Assembly: GCA_050330055.1 (NCBI GenBank)
Contig: JBHJOF010000150.1
Coordinates: forward strand, 1-23,735
DNA from: JBHJOF01 sp050330055
GTDB lineage: Bacteria > Pseudomonadota > Alphaproteobacteria > Kiloniellales > JAKSDN01
Reading direction: 5' to 3'
Length of the DNA: 23,735 nt
The notes under the pieces: model-generated
Databases searched by the model: none
Told to the model about the DNA's origin: nothing
Seen by the model: the letters and a program-made list of their open reading frames with translations, nothing else
Program-made: the position numbers and the translations under genes
Part shown: positions 22,922 through 23,735 of the stretch, one piece after another
Layout of the letters: the number at the start of each line of letters is the position of its first letter
How positions within the stretch are numbered: position 1 is the first letter of the stretch

Positions 22922-23735
22922 ATGCTCCGATTCCTGTCCTATCTCTTCGGTCTCCTGGTGATCGGCCTGCTGGCCGCCGGGGGCGGCGCCTTCTACCTGC
23001 TGGACAGCTACGGCCGCGATCTGCCGGCCCACGAGCAGCTCGCCAGCTACGAGCCGCCGACGGTCACCCGGGTCCACGCCGGCGACGGCCGCCTGCTCGC
23101 CGAGTATGCCACCGAGAAGCGGGTCTTCGTGCCGATCGGGGCGATGCCCAGGCGGGTGATCAACGCCTTCCTCTCGGCCGAGGACAAGAACTTCTACCAG
23201 CACTACGGCATCGACCTCCTGTCGGTGCTGCGCGCCGTGGTGACCAACCTGCAGCAGCTAGGCAGCGATCGGCGGCCGGTCGGCGCCTCAACCATCACGC
23301 AGCAGGTGGCCAAGAACTTCCTGCTGAGCAACGAGGTTTCGATTGAGCGCAAGCTCCGCGAGGCGCTGATCGCCCTGCGCATCGAGAAGGCCTTCTCCAA
23401 GGACCACATCCTGGAGCTCTATCTGAATGAGATCTTCCTCGGCTTTCGTTCTTACGGCGTAGCGGCGGCGGCGCTCAACTATTTCAACAAGTCGCTCGAC
23501 GAGCTGACCATCGCCGAGGCCGCATTCCTGGCGGCGCTGCCGAAGGCGCCCAACAACTACCATCCGGTCCGCTATCCCGAGGCCGCGCTGGCTCGGCGCA
23601 ATTGGGTGATAAGCCGCATGCTGGAGGACGGCCACATCACCCTGTTCGATGCCCAGGAGGCCATGTCCGAGCCGCTCAATATCCGGCGGCGCGACGAGAC
23701 CGAGGTGGTGGTCGCCGACCACTTCGCCGAGGAGG
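22922..23735 (+). CDS. mrcA: penicillin-binding protein 1A (3' partial)
   Basis: Bifunctional class A PBP that polymerises and cross-links peptidoglycan; only the first 271 codons are in the window. Residues 5-27 form the membrane anchor. The glycosyltransferase (GT51) domain follows at about 50-225: catalytic E87 in SAEDKNFYQHYGID, GASTITQQVAKN at 121-132, RKLREALIALRIEKAFSKDHILELYLNEIFLG at 143-174, then AAFLAALPKAPNNYHP. The start of the linker (QEAMSEPLNIRRRDE) is present, and the transpeptidase domain lies beyond the right edge. The ATG at 22922 is directly preceded by an in-frame GTG at 22919, and the ribosome-binding site is poor. The preceding amidase gene makes this a murein synthesis/hydrolysis pair, possibly with an internal promoter in the 97-nt gap. 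Confidence 0.96.
   Translation, partial: MLRFLSYLFGLLVIGLLAAGGGAFYLLDSYGRDLPAHEQLASYEPPTVTRVHAGDGRLLAEYATEKRVFVPIGAMPRRVINAFLSAEDKNFYQHYGIDLLSVLRAVVTNLQQLGSDRRPVGASTITQQVAKNFLLSNEVSIERKLREALIALRIEKAFSKDHILELYLNEIFLGFRSYGVAAAALNYFNKSLDELTIAEAAFLAALPKAPNNYHPVRYPEAALARRNWVISRMLEDGHITLFDAQEAMSEPLNIRRRDETEVVVADHFAEE

Noticed and set aside
22849..23346. 165-codon plus-strand open frame overlapping PBP1A
   Set aside because: It is in another frame from the clear GT51 glycosyltransferase sequence that starts at 22922 and runs off the right edge.

Overview
The window is a gene-dense, high-GC stretch of an alphaproteobacterial chromosome, most like the Rhodospirillales/Kiloniellales. This rests on an NDUFA12-type complex I subunit, a single-pass MlaD, a DUF2155 protein, an RNase E with an acidic insert in its S1 domain and an Arg-rich tail ending in an RRGWWNR-type motif, and the block aroQ-accB-accC-aat. 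I see no tRNA, rRNA, CRISPR array, insertion sequence or prophage gene. Both edges cut genes: a DUF1688/URC4 gene on the left and a penicillin-binding protein 1A gene on the right.

Left part (1-4064, + strand): a URC4-type uracil-catabolism protein, uracil phosphoribosyltransferase (upp), a creatinase with all key residues, and an aldo/keto reductase. The URC pathway and creatinase both release urea, so this may be a nitrogen-scavenging neighbourhood. That link is inference.

Centre-left (4061-10288): a DUF6352 protein (-), NDUFA12, mlaD, a SAM methyltransferase, a small conserved protein with a TTG start coupled to a secreted DUF2155 protein, TrkH (-), and a secreted SNase-like protein that appears to lack both catalytic arginines. 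The 109-nt gap before the small protein holds two perfect palindromes.

Centre-right (10339-15621, - strand): transcription runs M48/TPR protease, DsbA-family oxidoreductase, aroQ, accB, accC, aat. It combines envelope quality control with fatty-acid initiation, shikimate synthesis and N-end-rule tagging. accB and aroQ overlap by one base. Diverging from the protease is a lipoprotein of the gamma-glutamyltransferase fold whose usual Thr nucleophile is not at the expected place, followed 3 nt later by a PLP aminotransferase.

Right part (18483-23735): rne on the - strand, then a 529-nt divergent gap that must hold the rne leader and the amidase promoter. It contains a 12-bp direct repeat, a GC hairpin followed by a short U-run, and a 12-codon upstream ORF with a good ribosome-binding site. 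Then come a periplasmic AMIN/Amidase_3 cell-wall amidase and PBP1A, the latter preceded by an AT-rich inverted repeat. The clearest candidates for something new are the GGT-like lipoprotein, the rne leader, the double palindrome before the TTG-start gene, and the URC4-upp-creatinase cluster.
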